Origin: Equadaptatus sp045642025
Lineage (GTDB): Bacteria; Synergistota; Synergistia; Synergistales; Synergistaceae
NCBI GenBank assembly: GCA_045642025.1
Contig: JAZUIB010000047.1
Location: 1-17,297, forward strand
Reading direction: 5' to 3'
DNA length: 17,297 bases
Part shown: positions 4,928-12,784 of the stretch, in pieces
Layout of the letters: each line of letters begins with the position of its first letter
How positions within the stretch are numbered: position 1 is the stretch's first letter
The notes under the pieces: model-generated
Database searches by the model: none
Told to the model about the DNA's origin: nothing
Seen by the model: only the letters and a program-made list of their open reading frames with translations
Made by a program: the position numbers and the translations under genes

Positions 4928-5964
4928 TCGGTTTCTTTCAATGTTTCGATGTCACAGGCTTCCACAAGTTTGTCAAAATCGCTTTTGTAAAACCTGTCCT
5001 GAATTTGTCTGTATTGCTCAAATTCGCTTTCTGCAAAGGCTTTTGCGATCTCTGCGGTTATTCTGCCTTTGTCTTGAAGCACTTCCGCGCTGTTGAATTT
5101 CAAAAACGCGTCAAGTTTTTCCGCCCAGTCGTTCATTGTCATAGGAATACGGCGACGCGCCTGTCTTGCGGCGTAGTCAAGATACATGGTTACTATTTCG
5201 TTAAGTTCCGCAAGTTCGTCATGCAGCAGATAGTTTTTCGCAACCGAAACGTCTGCTTTGACGATTTTACCGTCGGGCGCGTTTTTCCAGCTCGTAAGTC
5301 CCATGTGCGTTTTTGTGTGGTCTGCTCTTTGAACGATGACTTCCGCCGCTGTGCTTTTGTGCACTGCATAGTGCATTTTGTTCTGCACCGCGGCAAAAAA
5401 CTGTTTTGTAACGGGGCTGTTTGCGTCATAATCAGCCGCCGTGGCGTATATGTCTGTTATTTTTTGATAAAATCTGCGTTCGCTCGCGCGGATTTCCTGT
5501 ATTTCGGATAGGAGGTGTTCAAAATAATTTTCGTCAAAAACCTGGCCGTTTATCAGCCTGTTTTTGTCAAGCACGTAGCCCTGCCGCGCAAAGGTTTCAA
5601 GTACTCCGGTCGCCCAGCGGCGGAATTGCGCCGCACGGGTTGAATTTGCGCGGTAGCCGACGGCGATTATTGCGGGCAGCGAGTAAAATTTGTATTGATA
5701 GTTTTTGCCGTCTGCGGCAGTTTGTGTAAAATTTGCACATACTGAATTTTCGGAAATTTCGCCCTCATTAAACACGTTGCTCAAATGTTTTGTAATGACA
5801 GAACGGTCAATGCCATACAGTTCTGCCATTGCTTTCTGCGTCAGCCATACTGTGCCGTTCTGCACACGGACTTCTATGCCAGACTCTCCAGCATCGCGCG
5901 TGAAAATAAGAAAATCCGCCGTGCTGTTGCGTATTTGAAGTTTTTTTGCTTCTTTATCGCTCAT
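4918..5964 (-). CDS. RhuM family protein in a type I R-M operon
   Basis: A 348-residue protein of the RhuM family, named after a Salmonella SPI-3 gene; its molecular function is not established. The N-terminal half has a DNA-binding-like segment, VWLTQKAMAELYGIDRS (39-55) then VITKHLSNVF (56-65). The family motifs YKFYSLPAIIAVGYR (91-105) and FRRWATGVL (114-122) follow. The C-terminal half has ELNEIVTMYLDYAARQA and the PMTMNDWAEKLDAFL block. The ATG at 5964 has GGAG 8 bases upstream. It sits 22 bases after hsdM, and its stop codon lies inside the start of hsdS (10-base overlap), so translation of RhuM and HsdS is likely coupled. RhuM-like genes are often found between hsdM and hsdS, which suggests an accessory role with the restriction enzyme, perhaps regulatory. 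Confidence 0.9.
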   Translation of the reverse strand: MSDKEAKKLQIRNSTADFLIFTRDAGESGIEVRVQNGTVWLTQKAMAELYGIDRSVITKHLSNVFNEGEISENSVCANFTQTAADGKNYQYKFYSLPAIIAVGYRANSTRAAQFRRWATGVLETFARQGYVLDKNRLINGQVFDENYFEHLLSEIQEIRASERRFYQKITDIYATAADYDANSPVTKQFFAAVQNKMHYAVHKSTAAEVIVQRADHTKTHMGLTSWKNAPDGKIVKADVSVAKNYLLHDELAELNEIVTMYLDYAARQARRRIPMTMNDWAEKLDAFLKFNSAEVLQDKGRITAEIAKAFAESEFEQYRQIQDRFYKSDFDKLVEACDIETLKETECK

Positions 5965-5986
5965 CTCGTTGACTCCGGTTAAAGCA

Positions 5987-7462
5987 TTATTTCTCTATTC
6001 CAAGCAGTTTTTCTATTTTTTCAAGCTGCCTGTCAATTTTTTCGTTAAGTTCGTTTCTTTTTTCGTGGAATGCAGCTATTGTTTCTTCGGGCGAAAGGAT
6101 TTCTTCTTCCGCCGTCGGGTATCCGCATAGGTCTATGTCGTAGTTTCGCGCTTCTATTTCTTCTGCCGTGTAGGCTTTGGCTTTGAAGGTTTCTGTTTCT
6201 TCGTCGGCTATTTCCGCGCGGTTGTTCCACCATTCAATTACGGGCGCAAAGTGTTCGAGTTTCATTGGTTTTGTTTTGCTGAAATGTTTTATGCCTTCAG
6301 GTATATCAAGGCGGTAGAACCATACTTTTTCTGTCGGTTTCGTCTTGTCGAAGAACAGTATGTTTGTCGTTATTGAGGTATAGGGCGCAAATACGCTTTG
6401 CGGCATACGGACAATTGTATGGAGGTTAAATTCTTTGAGCAGTTTTTTCTTTATCGCCGTTTTCGCGTTGTCGCTGCCGAAGAAAAATCCGTCTGGTAGT
6501 ATTACTGCCGCTCTGCCGTTTTGTTTAAGTCTGTACATTATTACGGACATAAACAGGTCTGCTGTTTCGCTGCTTGCAAGATCGTCAGGGAAGTGCTGTT
6601 TTACGTCTGCTTTTTCGCTGCCGCCGTAGGGCGGGTTCATGAGGACGACGTCAAAGCAGTCTTCTTCTCCGTAGTCGAGAAGGTCGTGCAAAAGCGAGTT
6701 GTCGTGGTAAATCTTCGGCACGTCTATGTCGTGCAGCAGCATATTTGTTATGCAGAGCATGTATGGGAATTGTTTTTTCTCTATGCCGAAGATTGAGTTT
6801 TCGTAGGCTGTGCGGTTTTCCGCCGATATTTTTGACAACACTTCAAGTTCTTTGAGCCAGCTTGTGAGAAATCCGCCTGTACCGCAGGCAAAGTCTGCCA
6901 TTTTTTCGCCTATCTGCGGACGTATCATTTTTGCCATGAAGTCTGTTACGGCGCGCGGGGTGTAAAATTCTCCGGCGCTGCCCGCACTTTGCAGCTCTTT
7001 GAGTATTGTTTCGTATATTTCTCCGAAGGCGTGGCTTTCTTCGTTGTCGGTAAGGTCTATTTCGTCTATGACGCTGAGTACCTGGCGCATGAGTACACCG
7101 TCCTTCATATAGTTGTTAGCGTCTTCAAAGGTTGTTTTGACTATCGCTTTGCGTATTTCGGTGTTGTCGGTGACTTGCAGTGTTTTGAGCTGCGGGAAGA
7201 GGGTGTTGTTGACGAAGTCAAGCAGTTCATCACCTGTTATGGCGTTTCCGTGTCCGTCGTCTTTTGCCCAGTTTCTCCAGCGGCAGTTTTCGGGTATTAT
7301 CGACTTGTAGTCTTCGTCAAATTCCCAGTCGCTTTCTTTGGTGTCGTACACTTTGAGAAAGAGCATCCATGCTATCTGCTCTATTCTCTGCGCGTCGCCG
7401 CTTATGCCTGAGTCCATACGCATTATGTCGCGCAGTCTTTTTACAAAGTTTGATATTGACAT
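5987..7462 (-). CDS. hsdM: Type I restriction-modification methyltransferase HsdM
   Basis: A 491-residue N6-adenine methyltransferase subunit. Residues 1-150 are the N-terminal helical HsdM domain (LRDIMRMDSGISGDAQRIEQ). The catalytic domain has GEFYTPR (164-170), the SAM-binding motif DFACGTGGF (190-198) and the catalytic NPPY (276-279). A C-terminal coiled-coil-like helix (about 450-491), rich in Lys and Glu, should contact HsdS. Length and motif order are normal for the family, and I see no damage. It modifies adenine in the HsdS-defined site to protect host DNA. The ATG at 7462 is 6 bases after the hsdR stop, so the two genes form one transcript. It is followed by the rhuM-like gene after 22 bases. 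Confidence 0.97.
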   Translation of the reverse strand: MSISNFVKRLRDIMRMDSGISGDAQRIEQIAWMLFLKVYDTKESDWEFDEDYKSIIPENCRWRNWAKDDGHGNAITGDELLDFVNNTLFPQLKTLQVTDNTEIRKAIVKTTFEDANNYMKDGVLMRQVLSVIDEIDLTDNEESHAFGEIYETILKELQSAGSAGEFYTPRAVTDFMAKMIRPQIGEKMADFACGTGGFLTSWLKELEVLSKISAENRTAYENSIFGIEKKQFPYMLCITNMLLHDIDVPKIYHDNSLLHDLLDYGEEDCFDVVLMNPPYGGSEKADVKQHFPDDLASSETADLFMSVIMYRLKQNGRAAVILPDGFFFGSDNAKTAIKKKLLKEFNLHTIVRMPQSVFAPYTSITTNILFFDKTKPTEKVWFYRLDIPEGIKHFSKTKPMKLEHFAPVIEWWNNRAEIADEETETFKAKAYTAEEIEARNYDIDLCGYPTAEEEILSPEETIAAFHEKRNELNEKIDRQLEKIEKLLGIEK

Positions 7463-7468
7463 TCTGTT

Positions 7469-9835
7469 TTAACCTGCCTTGTATATTTCCTGTTCAAGTT
7501 CGCTGACCGCTTTTTTGTAGCCTTCCACACCGCCGAAATAGCCTGCTATTTTTGACGGTTTTCCGAAATCCGCAAATGGGTTGATTTTCAGTATTTCGGG
7601 TGATTCTATTTCGTTTATTCCTATGTTCATGTATCTGTCAAGCAGCGCTTCAAGCACTTGCCGCGCTACGCCTTGATATTTGTTCAGGAAATCGCGTTTT
7701 TTGACGTTGTTAGCGCGTTCTCTGCGTGTAAGCGGCTTTGCGTCGTAGGCAACGTGACAGATAAAGTCAAAATCGTCAACGTTTTCCATATTTTTCCGCT
7801 GTTTTAAGTCTTCAAGGTCTATGCCGTGCTCGCGGCGCAAAAGGTCTGCTATGGCTTTTTTCTTCTCTTCTTTGCTCCATTGTGTTATGAAGTGTTCAAG
7901 TGTGCCGAATTTGCCTTTTATGTTTGTTCTGGTGTAGTCCATGATGTTTTCTGTGCGCAGCAGTTTTCCGTCTGTATCGTATATTTTGGCTTCTTTGCCA
8001 AGTACGCAGACCGGGCAGCCTGTCACGTCAACGTATGGAATTTCGCGCGGGATTTTTGGCAAATCCGCAGTATTTTGTTCGCCTTGTTCGTCTTCTGCGC
8101 CTGCTCTGTCTTTTTTCTGTCCGTATTCATCGTCTTGTTCTATTGGGCCGTCCCAGTCAGGGTCGCTGAAAAGACGCGTGACGCGTCTGAAGTCCATGAG
8201 CTTGAAGAACATTTTGCCTTTGTCTTCGCGTATGCGTGTGCCGCGTCCTACTGTCTGTTTGAATTCTGTCATTGAGCCTATCATTTTATCGAGGACGATA
8301 AGTTTTACCGTTTTGCAGTCAACGCCTGTTGAGAGCAGCTGCGAGGTGGTGGCTATTACCGGATATTGTTCGTTCGGCGATATAAAGTAGTCAAGTTTGC
8401 TCTTGCCGTAGTTGTCGCTTCCTGTTATGCGTACAACATAGTCCGGATTTTCTTTCATTTTGTCGCTGTTGCAGTTGACAAGCGCAACGCGCATTCGCTC
8501 AGCGGCGGCTTCCGTCGGGCAGAATACTATTGTTTTCTGCATTCTTCCTGTTTTTTTGAGGTATGCGGTGATTTCCTGCGCCACGGTGTTTATGCGGTCT
8601 TCAAGCACAATGTTTGTGTCAAAATCTGATACTGTGTATATGCGGTCTTCTATTTCTCTGCCAAAATAGTCAAGCTGTCCTTTGTACGGGCGCCAGCCGT
8701 CGTCCGTGCTGAGTTTTACGTTTATTACTTTGAACGGCGCAAGGAAGCCGTCTTCTATACCCTGCTTAAGGCTGTAAACGTAAACGGGGTCTCCAAAGTA
8801 GTCTATGTTTGAGACATATTTTGTTTCTTTCGGCGTGGCTGTCATGCCTATTTGTGTCGCGCTGCTGAAATATTCCAGTATTTTCTTCCATTTGCTGTCT
8901 TCGTCGGCAGAGCCTCTGTGACATTCGTCAACTATGACAAGGTCAAAGAAATCTGACGCGAACATATCTTTGAAGCGTTCTTCGTTATTTTCTCCGAAAA
9001 GCTGCTGATACAGCGAGAAATACAACTGATAGGAACTCAGTTCTTCTTTGCTGTCGTTTGCGTAATTAACTTTATGGGTGACTTTTTTGAGCGGTTTGAA
9101 ATCCTGATCTTTTGACTGGTCAACAAGTATGTTTCTGTCCGCAAGATACAGTATTTTCTTTTTTGCGCCGCTTTTGAGCAGGCGCCATACAATCTGAAAT
9201 GCGGTGCAAGTTTTGCCTGTGCCTGTAGCCATTACGAGCAGTATTCTTTTTTGTCCTTTGGCTATTGCGGAGAGCGTTTTGTTAATGGCGTTTAACTGAT
9301 AATAGCGCGGTTCGTTGATTTTTTGTCCTGAGCAACAGGGCTGCGTAAGCAGTTTTGTTTCCTCTGCGGTTATTCCCTGTCCGCCGTTCGCTTCTTTTTC
9401 AAAGCGCGCCAAAAGTTCGTCCGGAGAAGGAAATTCAGACAGCGCAAGCGTGCGTTCAATGCCAGTATTAAAGTCATATTCCTGAAATCCGTCACCGTTT
9501 GAACTGTAGGCAAACGGTACGCTGAGCATCTCCGCATATTCTTTTGCCTGGCTCATACCGTCTGAAATGAGATGCTTGTTGTCTTTGGCTTCGACTATTG
9601 CGACTGGGATTTCAGGATATTGTTTGTACAGAACGTAGTCCGCTTTTTTTGCCTCTTTGCGTACACAAACGTTGCCGCGCAAATCTATCCTTCCGTCAGT
9701 TATACGACGTTCCATACGCACAAGGCTAGGCGTATTCCAACCCGCTGTTTCAACTGCCGGAGTGATGAAAAAATGCTTTATGTCCTCTTCGGTCATATCC
9801 CATTTGAGTTTATCCACGGCAAGCTCCTCAGACAT
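7469..9835 (-). CDS. hsdR: Type I restriction endonuclease subunit HsdR (EcoEI type)
   Basis: A 788-residue motor-nuclease subunit. The N-terminal PD-(D/E)xK nuclease has ADYVLY with D66, then VEAK with E82 and K84, and a QxxxY motif (Q96-Y100). The SF2 helicase follows: Walker A ATGTGKT (203-209), DECH (303-306), MTATP (331-335) and motif VI QTVGRGTRI (527-535). The C-terminal region (about 600-788), with YMNIGI and PEILKINPFADFG, is like the EcoEI R-subunit C-terminal domain that docks on the methylase. The enzyme pulls DNA and cuts it away from unmethylated sites. All catalytic motifs are intact. It is the first gene of the operon, with the promoter at 9857-9885. The ATG at 9835 has no Shine-Dalgarno and a leader of only about 15 bases, so translation may be weak, which would limit nuclease production before methylation is established. 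Confidence 0.97.
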   Translation of the reverse strand: MSEELAVDKLKWDMTEEDIKHFFITPAVETAGWNTPSLVRMERRITDGRIDLRGNVCVRKEAKKADYVLYKQYPEIPVAIVEAKDNKHLISDGMSQAKEYAEMLSVPFAYSSNGDGFQEYDFNTGIERTLALSEFPSPDELLARFEKEANGGQGITAEETKLLTQPCCSGQKINEPRYYQLNAINKTLSAIAKGQKRILLVMATGTGKTCTAFQIVWRLLKSGAKKKILYLADRNILVDQSKDQDFKPLKKVTHKVNYANDSKEELSSYQLYFSLYQQLFGENNEERFKDMFASDFFDLVIVDECHRGSADEDSKWKKILEYFSSATQIGMTATPKETKYVSNIDYFGDPVYVYSLKQGIEDGFLAPFKVINVKLSTDDGWRPYKGQLDYFGREIEDRIYTVSDFDTNIVLEDRINTVAQEITAYLKKTGRMQKTIVFCPTEAAAERMRVALVNCNSDKMKENPDYVVRITGSDNYGKSKLDYFISPNEQYPVIATTSQLLSTGVDCKTVKLIVLDKMIGSMTEFKQTVGRGTRIREDKGKMFFKLMDFRRVTRLFSDPDWDGPIEQDDEYGQKKDRAGAEDEQGEQNTADLPKIPREIPYVDVTGCPVCVLGKEAKIYDTDGKLLRTENIMDYTRTNIKGKFGTLEHFITQWSKEEKKKAIADLLRREHGIDLEDLKQRKNMENVDDFDFICHVAYDAKPLTRRERANNVKKRDFLNKYQGVARQVLEALLDRYMNIGINEIESPEILKINPFADFGKPSKIAGYFGGVEGYKKAVSELEQEIYKAG

Positions 9836-9856
9836 TTTTTCTATTTGTTATTTCAT

Positions 9857-9885
9857 ATTATACCCATTTTTTTGTATTTTTCCAA
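9857..9885 (-). promoter_or_regulatory. Promoter of the hsdR-hsdM-rhuM-hsdS operon
   Basis: On the minus strand, TTGGAA (9885-9880) and a consensus TATAAT (9862-9857) are separated by 17 bases. The predicted start lies about 15 bases before the hsdR ATG at 9835, and no ribosome site is visible in that leader. Confidence 0.75.
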
Positions 9886-9904
9886 TTTTGTATAAAAGTC
9901 TTTT

Positions 9905-9930
9905 CGCACGGACAGACGTGTGTCCGTGCG
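9905..9930. repeat. Perfect 10-bp inverted repeat upstream of the hsdR promoter
   Basis: CGCACGGACA (9905-9914) and TGTCCGTGCG (9921-9930) are exact reverse complements around GACGTG. The element begins 20 bases upstream of the hsdR -35 box. It is GC-rich and has no U-run on either side, so it is not a normal intrinsic terminator. It may be a regulator-binding site or a stable RNA hairpin in read-through transcripts. Confidence 0.6.
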
Positions 9931-9944
9931 GCTTGCGCACGCAT

Positions 9945-9976
9945 AAAAAATTCCGCCGTTTCGGCGGGATTTTGTT
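9945..9976 (-). terminator. Intrinsic terminator, usable in both directions
   Basis: CCGCCG (9953-9958) and CGGCGG (9962-9967), with a TTT loop, extend through a G-U pair to a stem of about 10 bp. On the minus strand the stem is followed by a T6 run (complement of 9950-9945); on the plus strand by ATTTTGTTT. It ends the minus-strand unit containing the genes at 10045-10661 and isolates the hsd operon. Confidence 0.8.
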
Positions 9977-10044
9977 TGTTGCGGTTTTTTGTTTTTTATA
10001 CTTTTGTTATGTGTCTTGCGCTGCGTTTTCTGTTGTTTTTTTAC

Positions 10045-10329
10045 TTAAAAACTTTTTGTTTTCCGAACGTGGCTGACGTTGGGTATGATTTTTTCGTCCA
10101 GTTTTGCTGCCATGTGTTTGTAAAGTGTCTGCGGCAGTTTGATTTCGCCGCTTTTTATTGCGGCAATGAGACGCGCTCTTTCGCGTTCGAGCCGCCTAAA
10201 CAGCCGTTCATCCCACAGGCGCGTTTCCATGCAGCTGCCTATTGCCCTGCGAAATTCAAGCCACAGGGCATCGTTGTTATATATCAGTTCACTATTTTCC
10301 AGGAAACGTGTTTTTGCGTTTTTTGCCAA
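10045..10329 (-). CDS. Short protein of unknown function
   Basis: About 94 residues, highly charged and helical, with no motif I recognise. It contains YNNDALWLEFRRAIGSC, then METRLWDERLFRRLERERARL and LPQTLYKHMAAKLDEKI. The open frame extends upstream into the previous gene (ATG at 10377), which would give a 46-base overlap without a ribosome site. I prefer a TTG at 10329, 2 bases after the preceding stop codon, although its Shine-Dalgarno is also poor, so the start is uncertain. It is the last gene before the terminator at 9945-9976. The reading frame is open, and composition resembles its neighbours, but I cannot exclude that only part of it is translated. Confidence 0.5.
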   Translation of the reverse strand: MAKNAKTRFLENSELIYNNDALWLEFRRAIGSCMETRLWDERLFRRLERERARLIAAIKSGEIKLPQTLYKHMAAKLDEKIIPNVSHVRKTKSF

Positions 10330-10331
10330 GT

Positions 10332-10661
10332 TTATAGTGTTCCCGTTTTTGCGAGAATTTTGTATCCTGCGGCGCATGCCGGGCAATCGCAGTATTTTGC
10401 GCCTTCTGCTTTGATTTCTTTCATGTGTTTTTGAAATGCTTTCAGCTGTTCTGCTTCAAAGATTTCTGCTGCCGATGGTGAGGCAAAGAATGTGATTACG
10501 TCGTCGATGGAGAGTATGTCTTCTTTGAGTTCGACAATCAGTTTTGCCGTTGTTTCGCTTTCGCGTTCTGTGCCTTCGTCCGCAAGCCATTTTTCGGCAA
10601 GTTCTCTGAGTTCCGCGCAGCAGCTCGGCGCATTGATAAGTTCTGTTATAAGTTCTCTCAT
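10332..10661 (-). CDS. Small cysteine-motif protein (annotated elsewhere as 'Hsp90')
   Basis: A 109-residue mostly helical protein. It has SCC at 13-15 and a KYCDCPACAAG motif (C91, C93, C96) near the C-terminus, which could bind a metal. Similar small proteins from anaerobic Bacillota are, as I remember, labelled 'molecular chaperone Hsp90', but nothing here resembles the Hsp90 ATPase and it is far too short, so the label should not be trusted. The ATG at 10661 has a very good GGAGGTG site 7 bases upstream. It follows the threonine aldolase gene after 91 bases with no obvious terminator, so it may share that transcript. Function unknown. Confidence 0.75.
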   Translation of the reverse strand: MRELITELINAPSCCAELRELAEKWLADEGTERESETTAKLIVELKEDILSIDDVITFFASPSAAEIFEAEQLKAFQKHMKEIKAEGAKYCDCPACAAGYKILAKTGTL

Positions 10662-10752
10662 TTTGTCACACCTCCGGTGTTTGGATTTCTAATGTTTTGG
10701 CGTTTTGGTTTTTTTGAATTGTTAAGCCGCTTAGTGCCTGCGCTCTTGTTTT

Positions 10753-11769
10753 TTATAGTTTCTCTATCGCTTTGACAAGCGCGTTTATTTCTTCTTCTTT
10801 TGTTCCCCAGCTTGTGCAGAAGCGTACGCAGCTGCCGCAGTCTTCAAATACGAAATCTTTTGCGAGTTTTGCTTTTTGTTCGCCGGTCAGGACAACAAAC
10901 TGCTGGTTGGTGCTGTTTTCCGGTGTGAGTACACAGCCTTTGCGTTTGAATGCTTCTTTTATGCGCATTGCGTATTCGTCTGCGCGTTTTGTTATTTCAA
11001 AATATAGTCCGTTTTCGAGCAGCGCGCAGAATTGGAGTCCCATTGTCCAGCCTTTTGCAAATATCGCGCCGCTCTGTTTCATGTAGCTTCTGAATTTGCG
11101 CTGCAGCTGTTTGTTGGTGATTATAAGCGCTTCTCCGAACATTGCGCCGCATTTTGTGCCGCCGATAAAGAAGGCGTCTGTCAGTTTTGCAAAATCGTTC
11201 AGCGTGAGGTCGTTGTCTTTTGCGCCAAGTCCGTAGCCCATTCGCGCGCCGTCAACGTAAAGCAGCATATTGTATTTTCTGCATACTGCCGAGATGTCTG
11301 TCAGTTCTTGTTTTGTGTATATTGTGCCCTGCTCTGTGGCAAAGGAGATGTACACGAGGTGCGGCTCTGTGAGAAATTCGTCTTCACCGTTGTCAAAGTA
11401 TTTTGCCGCTTCCGCCTGTATCTGCGCGGCCGTGATTTTGCCGTCGCTGTTTGGCAGAGGGAGCATTTTATGCCCGACTGTTTCGATTGACGCGGCTTCG
11501 TGGCAGTAAATATGTCCCGTGTCTGCGCAGATAATGCTCTGTATAGGGCTCAACGCGGCTTTTGCAACTATGAAATTAACTTGTGTTGCGCCCGGAATGA
11601 AAAATACTGCCGCGTTTTGGTCGCCAACGGCTTTTCGGACAATCTGCACGCCTTTTTCACACCAAATGTCCGTACCGTATCCGGCAAAACTTTCGTTTTT
11701 TGTTGCTTCTAGTGCCTCAAGTACTTTTTCATGCGCGAGAAGATTGTAGTCATTGTTGAAACGTATCAT
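10753..11769 (-). CDS. ltaE: Low-specificity L-threonine aldolase
   Basis: A 338-residue cytosolic PLP enzyme of the aspartate-aminotransferase fold I, in the beta-eliminating lyase/threonine aldolase family. It would split L-threonine or allo-threonine to glycine and acetaldehyde. Visible features are the N-terminal MIRFNNDYNLLAHEKVLEAL with GYGTD (31-35), H86 in ADTGHIYCHEAAS, DGAR (173-176) contacting the cofactor, and the Schiff-base lysine K206 in FIGGTKCGAM. Length is normal. Specificity for threonine versus related beta-hydroxy amino acids (for example phenylserine) cannot be decided. The ATG at 11769 lies 8 bases after the dehydrogenase stop codon, so the two are co-transcribed, perhaps for catabolism of a hydroxy-amino acid or its keto product. 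Confidence 0.88.
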   Translation of the reverse strand: MIRFNNDYNLLAHEKVLEALEATKNESFAGYGTDIWCEKGVQIVRKAVGDQNAAVFFIPGATQVNFIVAKAALSPIQSIICADTGHIYCHEAASIETVGHKMLPLPNSDGKITAAQIQAEAAKYFDNGEDEFLTEPHLVYISFATEQGTIYTKQELTDISAVCRKYNMLLYVDGARMGYGLGAKDNDLTLNDFAKLTDAFFIGGTKCGAMFGEALIITNKQLQRKFRSYMKQSGAIFAKGWTMGLQFCALLENGLYFEITKRADEYAMRIKEAFKRKGCVLTPENSTNQQFVVLTGEQKAKLAKDFVFEDCGSCVRFCTSWGTKEEEINALVKAIEKL

Positions 11770-11777
11770 GGCTTTGC

Positions 11778-12746
11778 CTAGTATCCTGCCTTTCTGTTGA
11801 CAATGTGTTCGAGCGGTTCGCCTTTGAGCCAGTGGGCAATGTTGTTTGCAGAAATTTCAGCCACGTTGTCGAAGGTTTTTTCAAGGAAGAAATAGCCTGC
11901 GATGTGCGGTGTTATTATTACGTTCGGCATTGTCCAGAGTTCGTCTTTTTCCGGCAAAGGCTCAGGCTCTGTGACGTCTAACGCGGCACCGCCTATTCTG
12001 CCGTTTTTAAGCCCCTGTTTGAGCGCCTGAGGGTCAATAGCGCTGCCGCGCCCCGCGTTGATGAAGTAAACACCCTGTTTGCAGCGTTCAATCATTTCTG
12101 CGTCAATGATGTGTTCTGTCTCTTTGCCGCCGGGGAGTACCATGGCAACAATATCTGCGCGGCATATAAGCTCCGGCAGTCTGTCTATTGTGTACTGTTC
12201 GTCAAGATATTCCGGTTTTTCTTTGTCTGTTCTGCGTAGTCCGATTACGTGCGCGCCCATGGCTTTCACAGCTTTTGCATAGCGGCTGCCTATGTCGCCT
12301 ACCCCAAGCACGAGAATTGTCGAGTCTTCGATTGAAATTATGTTTCCAAGCTGCTTCCATTCCCGCGCGCGCTGATTTGCCAGATAGGCGTCAAAGTGGC
12401 GGATTATCGCAAATGTCGCCGCAAGCATCCATTCCGCAACAGTTGTGCCGTAGGCTCCCGCGCAGTTGCAGAGTTTTACGTTTTCGCCTATTACTCCGGG
12501 TTTGACAAAGAGGTCTGCACCTGCCGAGGTGAGCTGGAGCAGTTCAAGGTTTTTAGCGTATGCAAGTTTTTTTGGAGATATTGCCCCTATAATGGCGTCT
12601 GCCTGCGCAGCCTGCTCTTCAAGCACACAGCCTTCCGTGTTCATCATAAATTCACAGTCGAAACCTGCGCATTTTTCCTTTACACGCTGTGCGAAAAGTT
12701 CCAATCTCTCACCTTTAAGCGGCGGTGCTACAAGTATTTTTTTCAT
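11778..12746 (-). CDS. D-isomer-specific 2-hydroxyacid dehydrogenase
   Basis: A 322-residue NAD(P)-dependent dehydrogenase that interconverts a 2-keto acid and a D-2-hydroxy acid. The nucleotide-binding fold has LGVGDIGSRYAKAVKAMGAH. The family's catalytic triad is present as Arg in NAGRGSAID, Glu in DVTEPEPLPE and His in TPHIAG. After the second beta strand the sequence is GLRRT, with no acidic residue where NAD enzymes usually have Asp, which hints at NADPH preference. The substrate is not clear; glyoxylate/hydroxypyruvate reductase-like and phosphoglycerate dehydrogenase-like members look similar. The ATG at 12746 has GGGAG 8 bases upstream and is preferred over the in-frame GTG at 12755. 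It lies 38 bases after the MATE gene and 8 before the aldolase gene. Confidence 0.9.
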   Translation of the reverse strand: MKKILVAPPLKGERLELFAQRVKEKCAGFDCEFMMNTEGCVLEEQAAQADAIIGAISPKKLAYAKNLELLQLTSAGADLFVKPGVIGENVKLCNCAGAYGTTVAEWMLAATFAIIRHFDAYLANQRAREWKQLGNIISIEDSTILVLGVGDIGSRYAKAVKAMGAHVIGLRRTDKEKPEYLDEQYTIDRLPELICRADIVAMVLPGGKETEHIIDAEMIERCKQGVYFINAGRGSAIDPQALKQGLKNGRIGGAALDVTEPEPLPEKDELWTMPNVIITPHIAGYFFLEKTFDNVAEISANNIAHWLKGEPLEHIVNRKAGY

Positions 12747-12784
12747 ACAGATCACTCCCTCTCGTATATATGTATATGTTTCTG

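Noticed and set aside
7826..8390. Long plus-strand open frames (about 149 codons) opposite hsdR
   Set aside because: They lie fully inside the well-supported hsdR gene, have no ribosome site, and their composition is a mirror of the minus-strand codons.
1..9835. Insertion sequence or phage integration explaining the accessory block
   Set aside because: No transposase, integrase or tRNA attachment site is visible; only the duplicated terminators hint at recombination.
9905..9930. Palindrome as a terminator for the upstream unit
   Set aside because: No U-run follows in either direction; the proper terminator is at 9945-9976.
10332..10661. Real Hsp90 chaperone
   Set aside because: Too short at 109 residues and without the ATPase motifs.
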